Both the position numbers and the translations under genes were made by a program. From Psychrobacter sp. WY6 (GTDB taxonomy: Bacteria; Pseudomonadota; Gammaproteobacteria; Pseudomonadales; Moraxellaceae), in assembly GCF_018448495.1 (NCBI RefSeq), contig NZ_CP049902.1, positions 1,736,001-1,800,000 on the forward strand: 64,000 bases of DNA. Direction: 5' to 3'. The notes below the pieces were generated by a model. It ran no database searches, was not told the origin of the DNA, and was given only the letters and a program-made list of their open reading frames with translations. How positions within the stretch are numbered: the stretch's first letter is position 1; the number at the start of each line of letters is the position of its first letter. This document shows positions 40,867 to 51,422 of this stretch, one piece after another.

Positions 40867-40910
40867 AAATAAATGACCTCAGAGCAGATTAAAAAAGTGA
40901 AGTATGTAAC

Positions 40911-41156
40911 TTAGCGATTGAAATAGTCTTCGTCATCAAATGAAGGCGCAAAATTGCCTTGCTCAAGATGTTGCATTTGCGACTGTACAGAACGCTCATG
41001 CTGAATACGTTGGTAAATCTCTTCGCGGTGTACGGCAATATCTTTCGGTGCATTTACACCGATACGTACTTGATTGCCTTTGACACCTAGGACGGTCACA
41101 CTGACCTCATCACCAATCATTAGCGTTTCGCCCACGCGGCGTGTCAAAATTAACAT
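40911..41156 (-). CDS. csrA: Carbon storage regulator CsrA
   Basis: Dimeric RNA-binding post-transcriptional regulator that recognises GGA motifs in mRNA leaders. [51 protein letters not shown] contains the RNA-contacting residues L4/R6/R7 and the VHREE region around residue 44. At 81 residues it carries a C-terminal extension of about 20 residues (ending [13 protein letters not shown]) relative to E. coli CsrA (61), as in related Moraxellaceae. The start is well defined, with an AAGGAG-like ribosome-binding site. Confidence 0.96.
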   Translation of the reverse strand: MLILTRRVGETLMIGDEVSVTVLGVKGNQVRIGVNAPKDIAVHREEIYQRIQHERSVQSQMQHLEQGNFAPSFDDEDYFNR

Positions 41157-41525
41157 GCGTCACACTCCTTATGTCGCATCAACAAATTATTACTCATCAG
41201 ATTACTTCTCAATTGCAGGACATTACCTCAGCACTAGAAAAACAATGTATCAATGACAACCACAATGCTTACTATTGTGCCAATAGCGGTAATGATAGGT
41301 AGATTCATTTAGCCCAAATGAAAGCCCCATTATAGGGGGCATAACAGAGACTGTCACGGGTTTTCACAAAACTATTGGGTAAATAGTTACCCTAGCAATA
41401 ATAAAAAATAAAAATAGGATCTAAAAAGACCCTATTTAATTTAATACATTGTTGAAAGTAAGTGATACTGATTTAATGCATAACTGTTGATGCTAAATCG
41501 ATTATTTTAAGCGTTTTAAAATAAG
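41157..41525 (-). other. 369-base gap between lysC and csrA
   Basis: It holds the lysC terminator (41404-41437) at the left of the gap and, presumably, the csrA promoter at the right. No coding signal is seen. Confidence 0.4.
41404..41437 (-). terminator. Terminator of lysC
   Basis: AAATAGG / CCTATTT stem. On the minus strand it is followed by a T-rich tail (TTTTATTTTTTAT). It lies about 90 bases after the lysC stop. Confidence 0.7.
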
Positions 41526-42811
41526 TTATAGCCCAGCGATTTTACTTTCGCCATCTTCACGATCCAGACCAAATGCGGTATGTAGTGATTTAACGGCTTT
41601 TTCTAAATACTGTTCTTGGATAAGGACAGACACTTTGATTTCGCTGGTTGATATCATTTGAATATTGATATTGTTTTCAGCAAGGGTTTGGAACATGAGG
41701 CTCGCAACACCAGCATGAGAGCGCATGCCGACTCCGACTAAAGAGACTTTAACGACTTCATCATTAGCCAATATCTCTTTAGCACCGATCTCATCTTTGA
41801 CTTCATTCTCTAGTACTTTCATGGTTTTGTCCATGTCAGTACGGTTAACAGTAAAAGTAAAGTCGGTGGTGCCGTTGGTAGAGAGGTTTTGCACTATCAT
41901 ATCAATTTCGATATTGGCACGACCAATCGGGCTTAGGATAGCAGAGGCAATACCAGGATGATCAGGTACACCGCGCACGACTATTTTTGCTTCGTCTCGA
42001 TTAAAAGCGATACCTGAGATGATTGCCTGTTCCATATTGTCTCCTTCGTCTATCGTAATTAGGGTGCCGACATTGTCTTGAAATTCTTGGTCGAAGCTAC
42101 CATCGTTGTTTTCATCAAAGCTAGATAATACGCGTAGTGGTACACCATATTTACCGGCGAATTCTACCGAACGAATCTGTAAAATCTTAGAGCCAAGACT
42201 TGCCATCTCTAGCATTTCTTCAAAGGTAATTTTTTCAAGTTTCTTGGCTTTTGAGGTCACACGAGGGTCAGTGGTATAAACGCCATCAACATCGGTATAA
42301 ATCTGACATTCATCAGCACCCAAGGCAGCAGCAATAGCGACACCTGTGGTATCAGAGCCGCCGCGCCTAATGTGGTCGCATTGCCTTCGTCGTCAATACC
42401 TTGAAAGCCTGCGACGATGACGACATTGCCTGCATCGAGTTGCGCGCGGATATTTTTGTCATCGATACTTTCGATACGGGCTTTATTGTGCGCATTATCG
42501 GTTTTAATCGCGACTTGACGACCAGTAAATGAACGAGCGCCTACCCCAAGCTCTTTAATCGCCATAGCAAGCAATGAAATCGATACTTGCTCACCGGTTG
42601 AGACCATTTGGTCGTATTCACGGGGATCAGGCTGAGTGCTAATTTGGCGTGCTAGATCAATCAAACGGTTGGTTTCGCCGCTCATAGCAGAGACGACAAC
42701 AACTATTTGATGACCGTTGTCATGCCAGCGTTTGACTCGTTTGGCGACGTTTTTGATGCGGTCGATACTGCCCATCGAGGTGCCGCCGTATTTCTGTACT
42801 ATTAACGCCAT
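41526..42811 (-). pseudogene. lysC: Aspartate kinase (lysine/threonine branch), frameshifted by one base
   Basis: Catalyses the first step of the aspartate family, aspartate to aspartyl phosphate. N-terminal kinase: MALIVQKYGGTSMGSIDRIKNVA, VVVVSAMSGETNRLI, SFTGRQVAIKTDN. A missing C near 42362 (GGCGCGGCGG for GGCCGCGGCGG) breaks the conserved RGGSDTTGVAIAAALGADECQIYTDVDGVYTTDPR. The frame then continues to two C-terminal ACT domains (VVRGVPDHPGIASAILSPIGRANIEIDMIVQN; VSLVGVGMRSHAGVASLMFQTLAENNINIQMISTSEIKVSVLI). Corrected length is 428 residues, as in the Pseudomonas-type enzyme, which is feedback-inhibited through the ACT domains. Confidence 0.93.
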
Positions 42812-43136
42812 AAAAATCTACCTATTATTCATTAATGGCCTTTTATTATCATCAATGAGAGCCAATATGCGGATGTGACGCTCAATCAATGCTTGTATAG
42901 ATAAAGCCGTATTATAAGAATTGCGCCCATGCTTTTTGTTTATGTATTCAGTAGTGCTGACTAGGTAATGCACGCACGATGCATATAAACGTTGACCTTT
43001 ATATCATATCTACGTCACAACGTTAAGTGCTCGTAGCGCTTAGATACATGGCGATTGGTTATGACCGTTATAACCAATCGCGTATCTTATGCGTAGTAGA
43101 CTTAAGTGATGCTCTGTATTCATGTCTTTTTTAGGA
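42812..43136. other. 325-base gap between alaS and lysC
   Basis: It contains a perfect 12-bp inverted repeat GCGATTGGTTAT / ATAACCAATCGC (43051-43062 and 43070-43081, 7-base loop). The repeat lies 56 bases after the alaS stop and has no T-run, so it may be an mRNA 3' hairpin. The lysC promoter must lie to its left. Confidence 0.5.
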
Positions 43137-45806
43137 CTAGCTAAGCTGAGTTTCAATCCAAGCAGGTAGGGCGTTGATAACTGCGGTACTGTTGGCAGAC
43201 TTTGGCGCGCCGCCTTGTGCGTAATCTGGCTTACCACCCCCTTTACCGCCCAGCTCACCTGCCAAATGACGAATGATATCACCAGCTTTTACTTTCGCAG
43301 TCACAGACTTTGCCACGCTTGCGGCTAAGGCTAACTGTTCGTCTTTATCACCAATTAATATAATCACGCTATCAGGAAGTTTAGATTTAATATCATCCAT
43401 CAATGTGCGAATAGATTTGCCGTCGATACCGCTTAAGGTACTGATAAGCACGGGCGTGCCTGCGATGGTCTGTACTTCATCGAGTAAATTTGCCGCTTGG
43501 GCGCTGGCGATTTTTTGCTCTAAACGCTCTAGTTGTTTCTCAAGTTCGCGCTGCTTATCCGCCATGGTACGCACGCGCTGTGCCACTTCAGGACGTTTTA
43601 CTTTTAGCTGACTGGCAAGCTCGCTCAGCTGCTGCTCACTTTGCTGAATGTTTTTAATTGCATTCATGCCAGTGACCGCTTCAATACGGCGGATGCCAGC
43701 AGCAATACCTGATTCGCTGGTAATTTTTAGCACACCAATATCACCAGTACGTTTAACGTGCAAACCACCACAAAGCTCAATAGAGAAGGGCTTGCGCTGA
43801 CCATCGACGATACTGTCAGTGCCCATGGTTAAGACGCGAACGTCACTGCCATATTTTTCGCCAAACAATGCCATCGCACCTTGTTTCATCGCTTCGTCGA
43901 TAGACATATTCTCGATGCGAGCAAGGGTGTTGGCTTGAATTTGCTCATTGACTAAGCGTTCGATACGCATAATTTCAGCAGTGCTGACAGGCTTGTCATA
44001 CGAGAAATCGAAACGTAAGACTTCGCTTGATACTAGCGAGCCTTTTTGCGTGACCGCGTCGCCCAATACTTCTCTTAATGCGGCATGCAATAGATGCGTG
44101 GCAGAGTGGTTTTTAGCACTGGCTGCGCGAATACTCGACAAGACTTGCGCATCGGCGGGTTTGGTGTTAATGTCGCCCATGGTCACAACACCATAATGGA
44201 TGATGGCTTGACCAGATTTTTTGGTATCTTGCACTTCAAAAACGCCCGTTGCAGTGCGAATTTCGCCAAGCTCACCAACTTGACCACCACCTTCGGCATA
44301 GAAAGGTGTACGGTCAAGAACTATAACGCCTTCCATGCCCTCAGCTAAGCTATCGGCTGGATTGCCATCTTGATACAGCGCATCAATCGTGACGCCTTCT
44401 TCTGCAAGCTGCTCATAACCGATAAAGGTCGTTGGGTTTTCTACTTGAATGACGCTGCTATAATCGACGTCAAATTTGCCAGCATCACGCGCACGCTCGC
44501 GTTGCGCTTGCATATGCTCGTCGAACTCCGCTTCATCAATGACAATACCGCGCTCACGAGTGATATCCGCAGTCAAATCGATCGGGAAACCATAAGTATC
44601 GTACAGTTTAAATGCGGCTTCCCCAGATAGCGTGTCGCCATCTTTTAGACCTTCCAGCTCACTGGCAAGTAGACGTAAGCCTTGTGCCAAAGTTTTGGCA
44701 AACTGTGCTTCTTCTTTTTGAATAGCATTTTCGATGACGCTTTGTTTGTCTTTTAGCTCAGGGTAGGCGGTGCCCATCTCAGCAACCAACGGCGCGACCA
44801 TTTTATAAAAGAAATCGCTATCTGCACCAAGTTTATTACCATGACGTACTGCACGGCGGATAACACGGCGCAATACATAACCACGACCTTCGTTGCTTGG
44901 AGTAACGCCATCAGCAATCAAAAATGAAACAGCGCGAATATGATCAGCGATGACTTTTAATGACGATTGTTGCTGGTTTTCAATCTCTAAAATCTCAGCT
45001 GCCGCATCCATTAAATGTACAAATAAATCTATCTCGTAGTTGCCATGGACGCCTTGCATGATGGCGCTGATACGCTCAAGCCCCATGCCAGTATCTACGC
45101 TTGGCGCTGGTAGTGGTAGCATAGTGCCATCTTTTTGACGATTAAACTGCATAAAGACGCAGTTCCAAATCTCGATATAACGGTCGCCATCTTCTTCTGG
45201 TGTGCCCGGTAGGCCGCCTTCGATATCGGCACCATGATCATAAAAGACTTCAGTACAAGGGCCGCAAGGACCAGTGTCACCCATCGTCCAAAAGTTGTCT
45301 GAGGCGTAAGGCGCGCCTTTATTATCGCCAATACGGATAATGCGCTCGCTAGGAATACCGATGTCTTTATGCCAAATATCAAAGGCTTCGTCGTCAGTCT
45401 CATAAATGGTCACATACAAGCGATTTTTATCGATTGCTAGCCATTCATCTGAGGTCAAAAACTCCCAAATATATCCAATACCGGCTTGCTTAAAATAATC
45501 GCCAAACGAGAAGTTGCCTAACATTTCAAAGAAGGTATGATGGCGCGCCGTGTAGCCAACATTGTCCAAATCGTTATGCTTGCCGCCCGCTCTTACACAT
45601 TTTTGTGAGGTTACCGCACGGGTATAATCACGTGGCTCCATACCCAAAAACGTTTCTTTAAATTGATTCATGCCGGCATTGGTAAATAGCAATGTCGGGT
45701 CATTGTGTGGAATCAAACTCGATGAGGCGACGGGGGTGTGCTGCTTGCTTATGAAAAAATCGATAAAAGCTTGACGAATATCGGCTGAGCGAAATGGCTG
45801 GCTCAC
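43137..45806 (-). CDS. alaS: Alanyl-tRNA synthetase
   Basis: Charges tRNA-Ala. The 889-residue protein is intact and of family length. Class II catalytic core: [27 protein letters not shown] (motif 1-2), [22 protein letters not shown] and the GMGLERI motif 3. Editing domain zinc ligands are HSATHLLH and CGGLHV (the latter usually CGGTHV; Leu replaces Thr). A C-terminal coiled coil and C-Ala domain end in [17 protein letters not shown]. lysC follows on the same strand after 325 bases, as in many gammaproteobacteria (alaS-lysC-csrA). This unbroken long frame shows that error density is uneven. Confidence 0.97.
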   Translation of the reverse strand: MSQPFRSADIRQAFIDFFISKQHTPVASSSLIPHNDPTLLFTNAGMNQFKETFLGMEPRDYTRAVTSQKCVRAGGKHNDLDNVGYTARHHTFFEMLGNFSFGDYFKQAGIGYIWEFLTSDEWLAIDKNRLYVTIYETDDEAFDIWHKDIGIPSERIIRIGDNKGAPYASDNFWTMGDTGPCGPCTEVFYDHGADIEGGLPGTPEEDGDRYIEIWNCVFMQFNRQKDGTMLPLPAPSVDTGMGLERISAIMQGVHGNYEIDLFVHLMDAAAEILEIENQQQSSLKVIADHIRAVSFLIADGVTPSNEGRGYVLRRVIRRAVRHGNKLGADSDFFYKMVAPLVAEMGTAYPELKDKQSVIENAIQKEEAQFAKTLAQGLRLLASELEGLKDGDTLSGEAAFKLYDTYGFPIDLTADITRERGIVIDEAEFDEHMQAQRERARDAGKFDVDYSSVIQVENPTTFIGYEQLAEEGVTIDALYQDGNPADSLAEGMEGVIVLDRTPFYAEGGGQVGELGEIRTATGVFEVQDTKKSGQAIIHYGVVTMGDINTKPADAQVLSSIRAASAKNHSATHLLHAALREVLGDAVTQKGSLVSSEVLRFDFSYDKPVSTAEIMRIERLVNEQIQANTLARIENMSIDEAMKQGAMALFGEKYGSDVRVLTMGTDSIVDGQRKPFSIELCGGLHVKRTGDIGVLKITSESGIAAGIRRIEAVTGMNAIKNIQQSEQQLSELASQLKVKRPEVAQRVRTMADKQRELEKQLERLEQKIASAQAANLLDEVQTIAGTPVLISTLSGIDGKSIRTLMDDIKSKLPDSVIILIGDKDEQLALAASVAKSVTAKVKAGDIIRHLAGELGGKGGGKPDYAQGGAPKSANSTAVINALPAWIETQLS

Positions 45807-45968
45807 AGCGGCTCCTTACTGGCGAATAGAATTGAGTAAAATAATTTTGCAAACGATTTTAGCACAAACGCCCAAGCTCTTGGTACAAGAGTTACAACGG
45901 CTAGGTTATTCTGCGCATGTAGATGCTCGATGGATTTGTAGCGCATCAAAGCCAGTGGGTCAAAAAAG

Positions 45969-47743
45969 CTAATTGGTCAAAATCGCCGCATCAGTCTCGT
46001 CTAGTTTATCTTGTATCAATGGATTGGACTCAATGACTTGTACTGGCAAGTAGCGTAGCTGTAGCTTAATGGGTAAATATTCAGGGAAATTCTCTGCCAT
46101 ATCTTGAGTGATGACGGTTTCGATTTGCCGTACATCGTATGAAGTAGGCGTCGTCTCTCCGCGAATGACCGCACGTACGACCTTATTTTCTTCTGAAGTA
46201 TCAAACTGAGTATTGGTCAGTACGTTGCCTTTGTCGATAAAGTAGCTATTGATAGCTTCTTTGACGCTACTCTCAAAAACCTGTTGTTTGGCATTGGTCT
46301 GTAGATTGATGGACAAATACGTCCCTAAGCCACCTAACAATAATAACGTCACCGCATTACGGCGTAAAAAGGTCAAATAGGTGCTGGATTTATAATCATC
46401 ATCGACCAAACGGCGAAAGCCTAATAACCAAAGTACTAAAGCATTGGTAAACTGGATAGCAATAATATTGGTTAGTGCCAGTAGCAGTGCCCCAAGTCCA
46501 AGCTGCGTCTCGCCATTGGCGAATAATATCCCACTCGCGGCAAGAGGTGGCACCAATGCAGTGGCTACCGCCACGCCGACCACTGCCACAGATAGGTGCG
46601 GTGAAACCATCGCATAAGCACCAGCAGTACCACCCGCTAGAGCAATCATTAAATCCATCGAGGTTGGCTGAGTGCGCGATAATATCTCTGCGGTCAGTGG
46701 CTGATCTTTGTGTAACCAGCCGACGATAAAACCAACCAATACCACTAAGGACACACCAACGATAACCGTAATCAGTGATTTACGTAGCAATGGCATACGA
46801 TGATCAATAATCGCTAACGCTATGCCAGTAATGGGACCTAACATCATGGCAACCAACATGGCGCCAATGACGACGGCAGCTGAATTGGTCACTAACCCAT
46901 AACTGGCGATGATGGCAGAAAGTATAATAATGAAATACATTTTGCTAGGCAGCGCGTTGGCCTCGATTCTGACCCGTACTTCTGGATAGTCTACCTTTTG
47001 ATTGCTAAATTGCTCGGCAACAAATTGCTTATAAGACTCCAATTTAGCTTCTTTTTTTCTTTAATCTCGTCTTCTAGTTCTTCCTGATTATCGACTTTAT
47101 CTTTCACAGTACTTTTTACGATAGTGTCATTATTTTTCGGTGTGTCTGGCTGTTTATCAATTGAGGACGGTTTTGTGTTGTCACTATTTGCTTTGCTTTC
47201 TTGCTGAGGGTTATCAGAGATAGGATAAGTGCTCTGTGCATCAGCGGGTGCAATATCCTCTGCCTCTACCGTTATCTCAGCATCAGCGTCAGCATCTTTT
47301 TGAGAATTTTGCTCTGAAGCGTTATCTTCTTCTTGAGCATGTTCTGCTGATGCATTTTCTAGATTTTTATGATTGGGCGCTGTTGTGGATTTTAACGATT
47401 CATTGGATAGTGGTGTCTCAGGCTCAGTGATTTCAAGTTTAGTTATTTCAGACTCATTGTTGGGCTTGGCGGTTTCTAACGTTGCTACTACCTCGTCAGC
47501 ACCAATGGACTTTATCGCTATCGTTGTTTCAGGAGGCTGTGCACAAGCCATATCCTCGCCACAGTCATTGTCATCATGAGTCTCTGAGCTTTTTGAAGGC
47601 TCAGTATGTTCGACAGTGCTATCTAGTACAGAGCTACCATCTGCGTCAGTTAGCGCCGCTTTTTTGTCTGGATGATTGGCTGTGCTTGAAGCATCTTTTA
47701 TAACTGAAGAATCATTAGAGAGTTCGTTTTCAGATGAGGTCAT
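45969..47743 (-). pseudogene. DUF389 (TIGR00341-like) membrane protein with acidic N-terminus, frameshifted by one A
   Basis: Multi-spanning inner-membrane protein of unknown function. The C-terminal part (from 47042 down) has about six helices with the DUF389 signatures SAAVVIGAMLVAMMLGPITGIALAI, AGGTAGAYAMVSPHLSVAVVGVAVATALVPPLAASGI and LALTNIIAIQFTNALVLWLLGFRR. Its only apparent start is TTG. The upstream 47743-46991 frame is a very acidic, Ser/Thr/Asp-rich region ending KEKKKLNWSLI. Adding one A to the A7 run near 47052 fuses them (KEKKEAKLESYKQFVAEQF) into about 591 residues. I therefore read one protein, start ATG 47743 (MTSSENELSND). Confidence 0.78.
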
Positions 47744-48033
47744 GGCGGATGGCTTTCTTAAAAAGTAAAAGAAAGACATTATTGTAATGATAAAAACAGG
47801 ACAACGTATGGTTTTTTTACGACTAAATAGAGCGCAGTGTCATTAAATAGTAATACTTAAAATAGTAAAATTATGCATCATTAACTAATAACAATAAAAA
47901 CCTTAACTCTAACAGGGTTTTCATGCTTAGTCACCTACTATAGCTGGCTCGCAGGTTTATAGGAAATACTTACTTTCTTTGTGGGTTTAGTGTATAAAGG
48001 TACTATATCCACAATAAAAATGAGGAATAAGTT

Positions 48034-48246
48034 ATGAACTGGCCATTATTCTCTGTTATCTATTCAATCGCAGCAACCGTTACCATTGGCGTTTTTATGA
48101 TTGGCGCTTTAGTCACAGGTTTTAATGAAATACCTCATATCCAAATAGCAGTAGCATTAGGCGTTTTGGTGTCTATCCCTGCAGGCATGTTTTTTACCAA
48201 AAAAGTTGGTAGCATCACTGGTAATGAAGAAGGCTATAAAGCATAA
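48034..48246 (+). CDS. Small two-helix membrane protein
   Basis: 70-residue protein with two transmembrane helices (about residues 5-28 and 35-54), starting MNWPLFSVIYSIAATVTIGVFM. Similar short proteins in Moraxellaceae and pseudomonads are often mislabelled 'CTP synthetase'; there is no catalytic domain here. A GAGGAA ribosome-binding site lies just upstream, and a terminator follows, supporting a real gene. Function unknown. Confidence 0.8.
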   Translation: MNWPLFSVIYSIAATVTIGVFMIGALVTGFNEIPHIQIAVALGVLVSIPAGMFFTKKVGSITGNEEGYKA

Positions 48247-48294
48247 AAGCGAATAATGTTGTCAATTTAAATGAATAAATCCGATTATCAGCCA

Positions 48295-48328
48295 TAAAAA
48301 AAGACCTTGATAGCAAGGTCTTTTTTTA
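48295..48328. terminator. Bidirectional terminator
   Basis: AAGACCTTG / CAAGGTCTT stem with a 4-base loop, A-run and T-run flanks. It is shared by the small membrane protein and the converging L,D-transpeptidase. Confidence 0.87.
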
Positions 48329-48361
48329 TTCATCGTTTATGACTTATTAGTTAAGCCAAAT

Positions 48362-49726
48362 TTACTTAAGCTCAACGGTTGCGCCATTTTCAATATTGGC
48401 ATAAACCTCTAATACATCCCAGTTGGTCAAACGCACACAACCTGCAGAGGCTTGGCGACTGATGCCTTCAGGCTTTGGTGAACCATGAATACCATATGAA
48501 GGTTTAGACAAGCCCATCCATACGACGCCAACAGGGCTATTTGGTCCTGGTGGTAGCATATGTATTTGTTTGTCTGCGCCTTTACCAACGGTTGCTTTAT
48601 ACCAAGGCATTTTCACCTTGTTAATAATTTTAAACGAACCTTGTGGCGATGGTGTGGCATCGCTACCGATTGTCGTTGGGTAAGTAGCCACCAGTTTATC
48701 GCCGTTATAAGCATATAATGTCTTATCGGCTTTATTGGCAACCACACGGTTAATGCGCTGCTTAAGTGGTGCACGGGTATTTAAAACAGTGATGGTTTCG
48801 CCCGCTTTATACTGCTTATTTTTATTAAGCTTATCTAAATAACGTACATCCATATGGAAGCGCTCACCAAACATCTCTTTAATGTCTTGATAGTATAAGC
48901 CTTTCATTTTTGACTTAGCTTCTGAACCTGCAGGTGTGCTGGCAAAGTTGGTCTTAATATCATCTTCAGTGATGGTGTAAGTCACGAGCACTGGTTTATT
49001 CGCTGGGATATTTTTATTTAACGCATCCCACGTTTTTTGATCCATTTTACCTGTGGCTGGCAAGCCTTTCATGGTTTGGAAGTTGATCAGCGCTTTTTTA
49101 CTGTTCATGCCCCAGCCGCCATCGATGGCACCAGGAGAAGCATGGTTCCAATCAAGCAGTGCCTGCATTTTGATCGTCATTGCTGAGTTAACTTTCATAT
49201 TCGGTGTCCATGTGGCACCGTTTACCTGTTTGGCGTAATTCGACAAATTCAGCGTGGTATGTTTTTTACCATTAACATCTTCGATGCTTTTGATAGAAGT
49301 ATCTGCTGGGCTAGCATCAGATATGGCTGCGGTAGGGGCAGCGACGGCTTGACCTTCACTAATATCGTCAGTGCTATCAGACTGCACATCTTTACGAGCC
49401 AGCTCTTCTACCGTCATATTATCAGCACTGACTGCTTGTTGCGCTGTCTCTACATCGACTTCCTGCTTTTCGTCAATCAGCTGAGTCATACGGTCAGGCG
49501 TATTAGGCTTTAAAGCAGGCGTGGCTACGACAGGAGCACGACCATCGATTGAGCTACTGCGATTCTCTTGTACATCAAGGCTAACTTTTTTGGCAATGCT
49601 AGGCATTGAGTCAGCGGTTCGTACTGGCAAGGTGCGCGTATTATCAGCAGGTGCGGCAACGGCGCTGACACTGGCAGTAACGATAGCAATTGATATAGCG
49701 GTAATAAGAGGCTTCATTTTCATCAT
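48362..49726 (-). CDS. L,D-transpeptidase (YkuD) with peptidoglycan-binding domain
   Basis: Periplasmic cell-wall enzyme forming L,D cross-links or attaching proteins. Signal peptide MKPLITAISIAIVTASVSAVAAPA; peptidoglycan-binding domain with MKVNSAMTIKMQALLDWNHASPGAIDGGWGMNSKKALINFQ around residues 175-215. Then the YkuD catalytic domain: NKADKTLYAYNGDKLVATYPTTIG and the active-site motif YGIHGSPKPEGISRQASAGCVRL with catalytic Cys. Three in-frame ATGs lie at 49726, 49723 and 49717; I chose the first. An ORF extension to 49801 would precede the signal peptide and is rejected. Intact, about 454 residues. Confidence 0.88.
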   Translation of the reverse strand: MMKMKPLITAISIAIVTASVSAVAAPADNTRTLPVRTADSMPSIAKKVSLDVQENRSSSIDGRAPVVATPALKPNTPDRMTQLIDEKQEVDVETAQQAVSADNMTVEELARKDVQSDSTDDISEGQAVAAPTAAISDASPADTSIKSIEDVNGKKHTTLNLSNYAKQVNGATWTPNMKVNSAMTIKMQALLDWNHASPGAIDGGWGMNSKKALINFQTMKGLPATGKMDQKTWDALNKNIPANKPVLVTYTITEDDIKTNFASTPAGSEAKSKMKGLYYQDIKEMFGERFHMDVRYLDKLNKNKQYKAGETITVLNTRAPLKQRINRVVANKADKTLYAYNGDKLVATYPTTIGSDATPSPQGSFKIINKVKMPWYKATVGKGADKQIHMLPPGPNSPVGVVWMGLSKPSYGIHGSPKPEGISRQASAGCVRLTNWDVLEVYANIENGATVELK

Positions 49727-50091
49727 ATTGGGATACTTATGGTTATAACTAATGGGGCTATTATGCGCATAATTTGAATGCTTCGCAAACTTTTGACACA
49801 TCTTTTTTCATTAAAGTCTTGCCAAACGTCAACCGTTGACGTATTCACTACAGTTGGGCAATAACTGAGCGAGGGTATGCATAAGATGACGCGCTATTAT
49901 TACTTACAATCCTCATTATTCACGTTGTTTTTAGAACCATTTTTATGAATATAAAACTGCAAAAATTGGCGCAACTTAGCGTTTATGTCTATAATGGTGA
50001 ATAAATTTTTATTTAATAGATCGGCTTTTAATAAAAGGCGTTTTAACCCATCCGCATGTAGTCAGTGAACATGTAATCAGCAAGGTGCGAT
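49727..50091. other. 365-base gap between divergent L,D-transpeptidase and prmB
   Basis: No gene is evident. It should contain both divergent promoters; TATAAT-like boxes occur near 49990 but I could not assign them. Confidence 0.4.
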
Positions 50092-51258
50092 ATGTCAGAA
50101 GACCAAACAATGAGCGCAGAAGAGTTTCAAAATCAATACTTCAATGACGATGGTCTAGAGAGTGAAATGGTGTTTGATTTAGAGAGTGGGATTCTGGGTG
50201 AAGACGATCAATTTGCCAATTTGCCTGCAGAATTAGAAGAGGCTCGCGAGCAACTGGTCAGTATTCGTGATTTTATTCGCTTTTCGGTCACCCAGCTTCG
50301 TAATTATGATGTGGTCGTTGCACAAGGCACCACCGATGAGTTTGCTGAAGCATCCGCCATTGTTTTGCATTCTCTGGCTTTAGACTGGTCAGCCAATGAG
50401 CAGATTCTCGATTGTCGCTTGACCACATCAGAGAAGCAGTTGGTACTGAGTTTGTTAGAAGAGCGTATCGCTGAGCGTAAACCATTAAGCTATTTGATCA
50501 ACTTATCATACTTCTGTGATTTGCCTTTTTATGTCGATGAGCGGGTGCTAATTCCAAGATCGCCTATCGCAGAATTGATTCGTCAGCAGTTCCATCCATA
50601 TTTTGATGTCAATGAGCTTGCCAAACCACTTGGTAAGAGCGTCAACGAGCAGGCTGCTGCATTTTATGATCACGGTTTAGAGGTCAAGCAGCTGTCGCAG
50701 CCTGAGCGTATTTTAGATTTATGCACTGGCTCTGGTTGTATTGCTATTGCACTTGCGACGCGTTTTGTTGATGCGCTGGTTGATGCTGTTGATATCGATA
50801 AAAGTGCGCTTGAAGTAGCCATGGTTAACGTCGATCATCATGATCTTGGGCATCAGGTTAATGTGATTGAGTCCGATCTGTTTGCTAAGATTCCTGCTGA
50901 ACACCAGTATGAGTTGATAGTCACCAATCCGCCGTATGTTGATGCGGCTATTATGGCAGAGCTGCCACCTGAATTTTTATATGAGCCAGAGCATGCGCTA
51001 GCCGCGGGTCAAGATGGGCTGGATTTGGTGCATCGTATTTTGTTTGAAGCGCCAGATTATCTGAGCCCTGAAGGCTTGTTAGTTTGTGAAGTAGGTGATA
51101 GTGAGTGGGCATTAAAGCAAGCCTATCCTGAAATTCAGTTTGATTGGTTGAAATTTGCCCACGGTGGTCACGGTGTCTTTGCGATTACTTATGATGAGCT
51201 TATGGCACATCGTGAGCTGTTCAATGCTTACGTACAACTGTTAGATAGCATTCAATAG
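50092..51258 (+). CDS. prmB: Ribosomal protein L3 glutamine N5-methyltransferase
   Basis: Methylates the glutamine of L3. The SAM-binding motif LDLCTGSGCIAIALA is near residue 208 and the catalytic NPPYVDA motif near 281. The upstream block RKPLSYLINLSYFCDLPFYVDERVLIPRSPIAELI is diagnostic of PrmB rather than PrmC. At 388 residues it is about 75 longer than E. coli PrmB, because of an acidic N-terminal extension (MSEDQTMSAEEFQNQYF ...) and an insert around residues 168-204. aroC follows 164 bases later, the normal gammaproteobacterial order. Confidence 0.93.
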   Translation: MSEDQTMSAEEFQNQYFNDDGLESEMVFDLESGILGEDDQFANLPAELEEAREQLVSIRDFIRFSVTQLRNYDVVVAQGTTDEFAEASAIVLHSLALDWSANEQILDCRLTTSEKQLVLSLLEERIAERKPLSYLINLSYFCDLPFYVDERVLIPRSPIAELIRQQFHPYFDVNELAKPLGKSVNEQAAAFYDHGLEVKQLSQPERILDLCTGSGCIAIALATRFVDALVDAVDIDKSALEVAMVNVDHHDLGHQVNVIESDLFAKIPAEHQYELIVTNPPYVDAAIMAELPPEFLYEPEHALAAGQDGLDLVHRILFEAPDYLSPEGLLVCEVGDSEWALKQAYPEIQFDWLKFAHGGHGVFAITYDELMAHRELFNAYVQLLDSIQ

Positions 51259-51326
51259 AGCTATAAAGTAACAAAGCTATCAAGCAAGAGAACTATTGAG
51301 CAATAAAACCATCGAGATTTACGCGA

Positions 51327-51406
51327 TACTTAAAAATCGACTTCATTACTTAAAAATCGACTTCATTACTTAAAAATCGACTTCATTACTTAAAAATCGA
51401 CTTCAT
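51327..51406. repeat. Four perfect tandem 20-bp repeats between prmB and aroC
   Basis: Unit TACTTAAAAATCGACTTCAT at 51327, 51347, 51367 and 51387, ending 16 bases before the aroC ATG and adjacent to its ribosome-binding site. Perfect identity suggests recent slippage-type expansion, or an assembly artefact. Copy-number variation could alter the aroC leader. Confidence 0.95.
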
Positions 51407-51422
51407 TTGTTTAAGGATAAAT

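Noticed and set aside
46991-47779. Stand-alone acidic protein upstream of the DUF389 gene
   Set aside because: Its end overlaps the DUF389 frame by about 50 bases, the latter has only a TTG start, and one A joins them cleanly.
51327-51406. CRISPR-like direct repeats
   Set aside because: The units are contiguous with no spacers, so this is a simple tandem repeat, not a CRISPR array.
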